Origin: Christiangramia lutea
GTDB lineage: Bacteria > Bacteroidota > Bacteroidia > Flavobacteriales > Flavobacteriaceae
Length of the DNA: 64,000 nucleotides
NCBI RefSeq assembly: GCF_022489035.1
Contig: NZ_JAKVTV010000003.1
Span: 547,646 to 611,645, forward strand
Direction: 5' to 3'
Each line of letters opens with the position of its first letter. The first letter of the stretch is position 1. The notes beneath the pieces were generated by a model, which saw nothing but the letters and a program-made list of their open reading frames with translations, was not told the DNA's origin and did no database searches. The translations under genes were made by a program, and so were the position numbers. Shown piece after piece: positions 63,987 through 64,000 of the stretch.

Positions 63987-64000
63987 CACCCGCTTTGGAG

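Larger units (their letters stand above)
63680..64000 (+). repeat. Three tandem promoter-bearing repeats (continuing past the window edge)
   Basis: Units of about 136-137 bp. Each has an A+T-rich block, TTTGG, CAGCCGCTTT or CACCCGCTTT after a TATATTTG-type box, and the first two share TTCACTGA. The third unit is cut by the window end. Confidence 0.8.

Overview
The window looks like a chromosomal segment of a marine-type flavobacterium (phylum Bacteroidota, family Flavobacteriaceae, of the Gramella/Christiangramia kind). The evidence is the gliding genes gldF and gldG, many Bacteroidota-only families (DUF4494, DUF4294, DUF5723, DUF4625, MbnP), TonB receptors with a CarboxypepD_reg-like front domain, low G+C, few Shine-Dalgarno sequences, and repeated -7 boxes of the Bacteroidota form TAnnTTTG. 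I saw no rRNA, tRNA, CRISPR array, prophage or insertion sequence. Species assignment is inference.

Layout. 1-9.6 kb: a truncated LolD/YbbA-type ATPase divergent from a TesA-type esterase; an outer membrane protein with two paralogous small membrane proteins; ATP-dependent pckA with an SLC13 dicarboxylate carrier; a CDGSH iron-sulfur protein; META, DUF2541-like and DUF4494 proteins. 9.6-18 kb: a family 2 glycosyltransferase, a decayed Asp/Glu racemase, a rhodanese and an MBL-fold/rhodanese sulfur protein, an amidohydrolase and two outer membrane barrels. 18-28 kb: a decayed barrel gene, a YfcC-type carrier, a 1496-residue protein made of two fused UvrA units, MltF and an SDR. 28-37 kb: a metal-handling island. 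A TonB receptor, a DUF4625 lipoprotein and small His/Cys membrane proteins face an operon encoding a CNGKC membrane protein, a coiled-coil lipoprotein, MbnP, the diheme enzyme MbnH and a Cys-rich barrel. 37-46 kb: an amino acid permease, a lipoprotein, a Crp-family regulator, pirin, a DUF1254/DUF1214 gene split by a stop codon and a DUF3604 protein. The last two share an upstream motif. 46-64 kb: housekeeping genes (mnmE, dnaN, gldFG, a SAM-hydrolysing enzyme, phoH, purC, acs, a DnaQ-like nuclease with a DUF294/CBS protein, topoisomerase IB, an M42 peptidase, DUF4294). The window ends in three tandem promoter repeats about 137 bp apart, probably leading into a stable-RNA operon beyond the edge.

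How the genes may work together. The island at 28.9-36.8 kb is the best candidate for an incompletely described system: a periplasmic and outer membrane copper acquisition or handling route built around MbnP and MbnH. Copper specificity rests on the MbnP/MbnH families; the roles of the other parts are inferred. The fused UvrA has four ABC modules, one of which has lost its ATP-binding residues, and lacks the UvrB-binding domain, so it is probably not the housekeeping repair UvrA. Several genes (mnmE, the DUF294 gene and the first gene of each metal unit) have a -7 box ending 4-6 bases before the start codon, which suggests leaderless transcripts.
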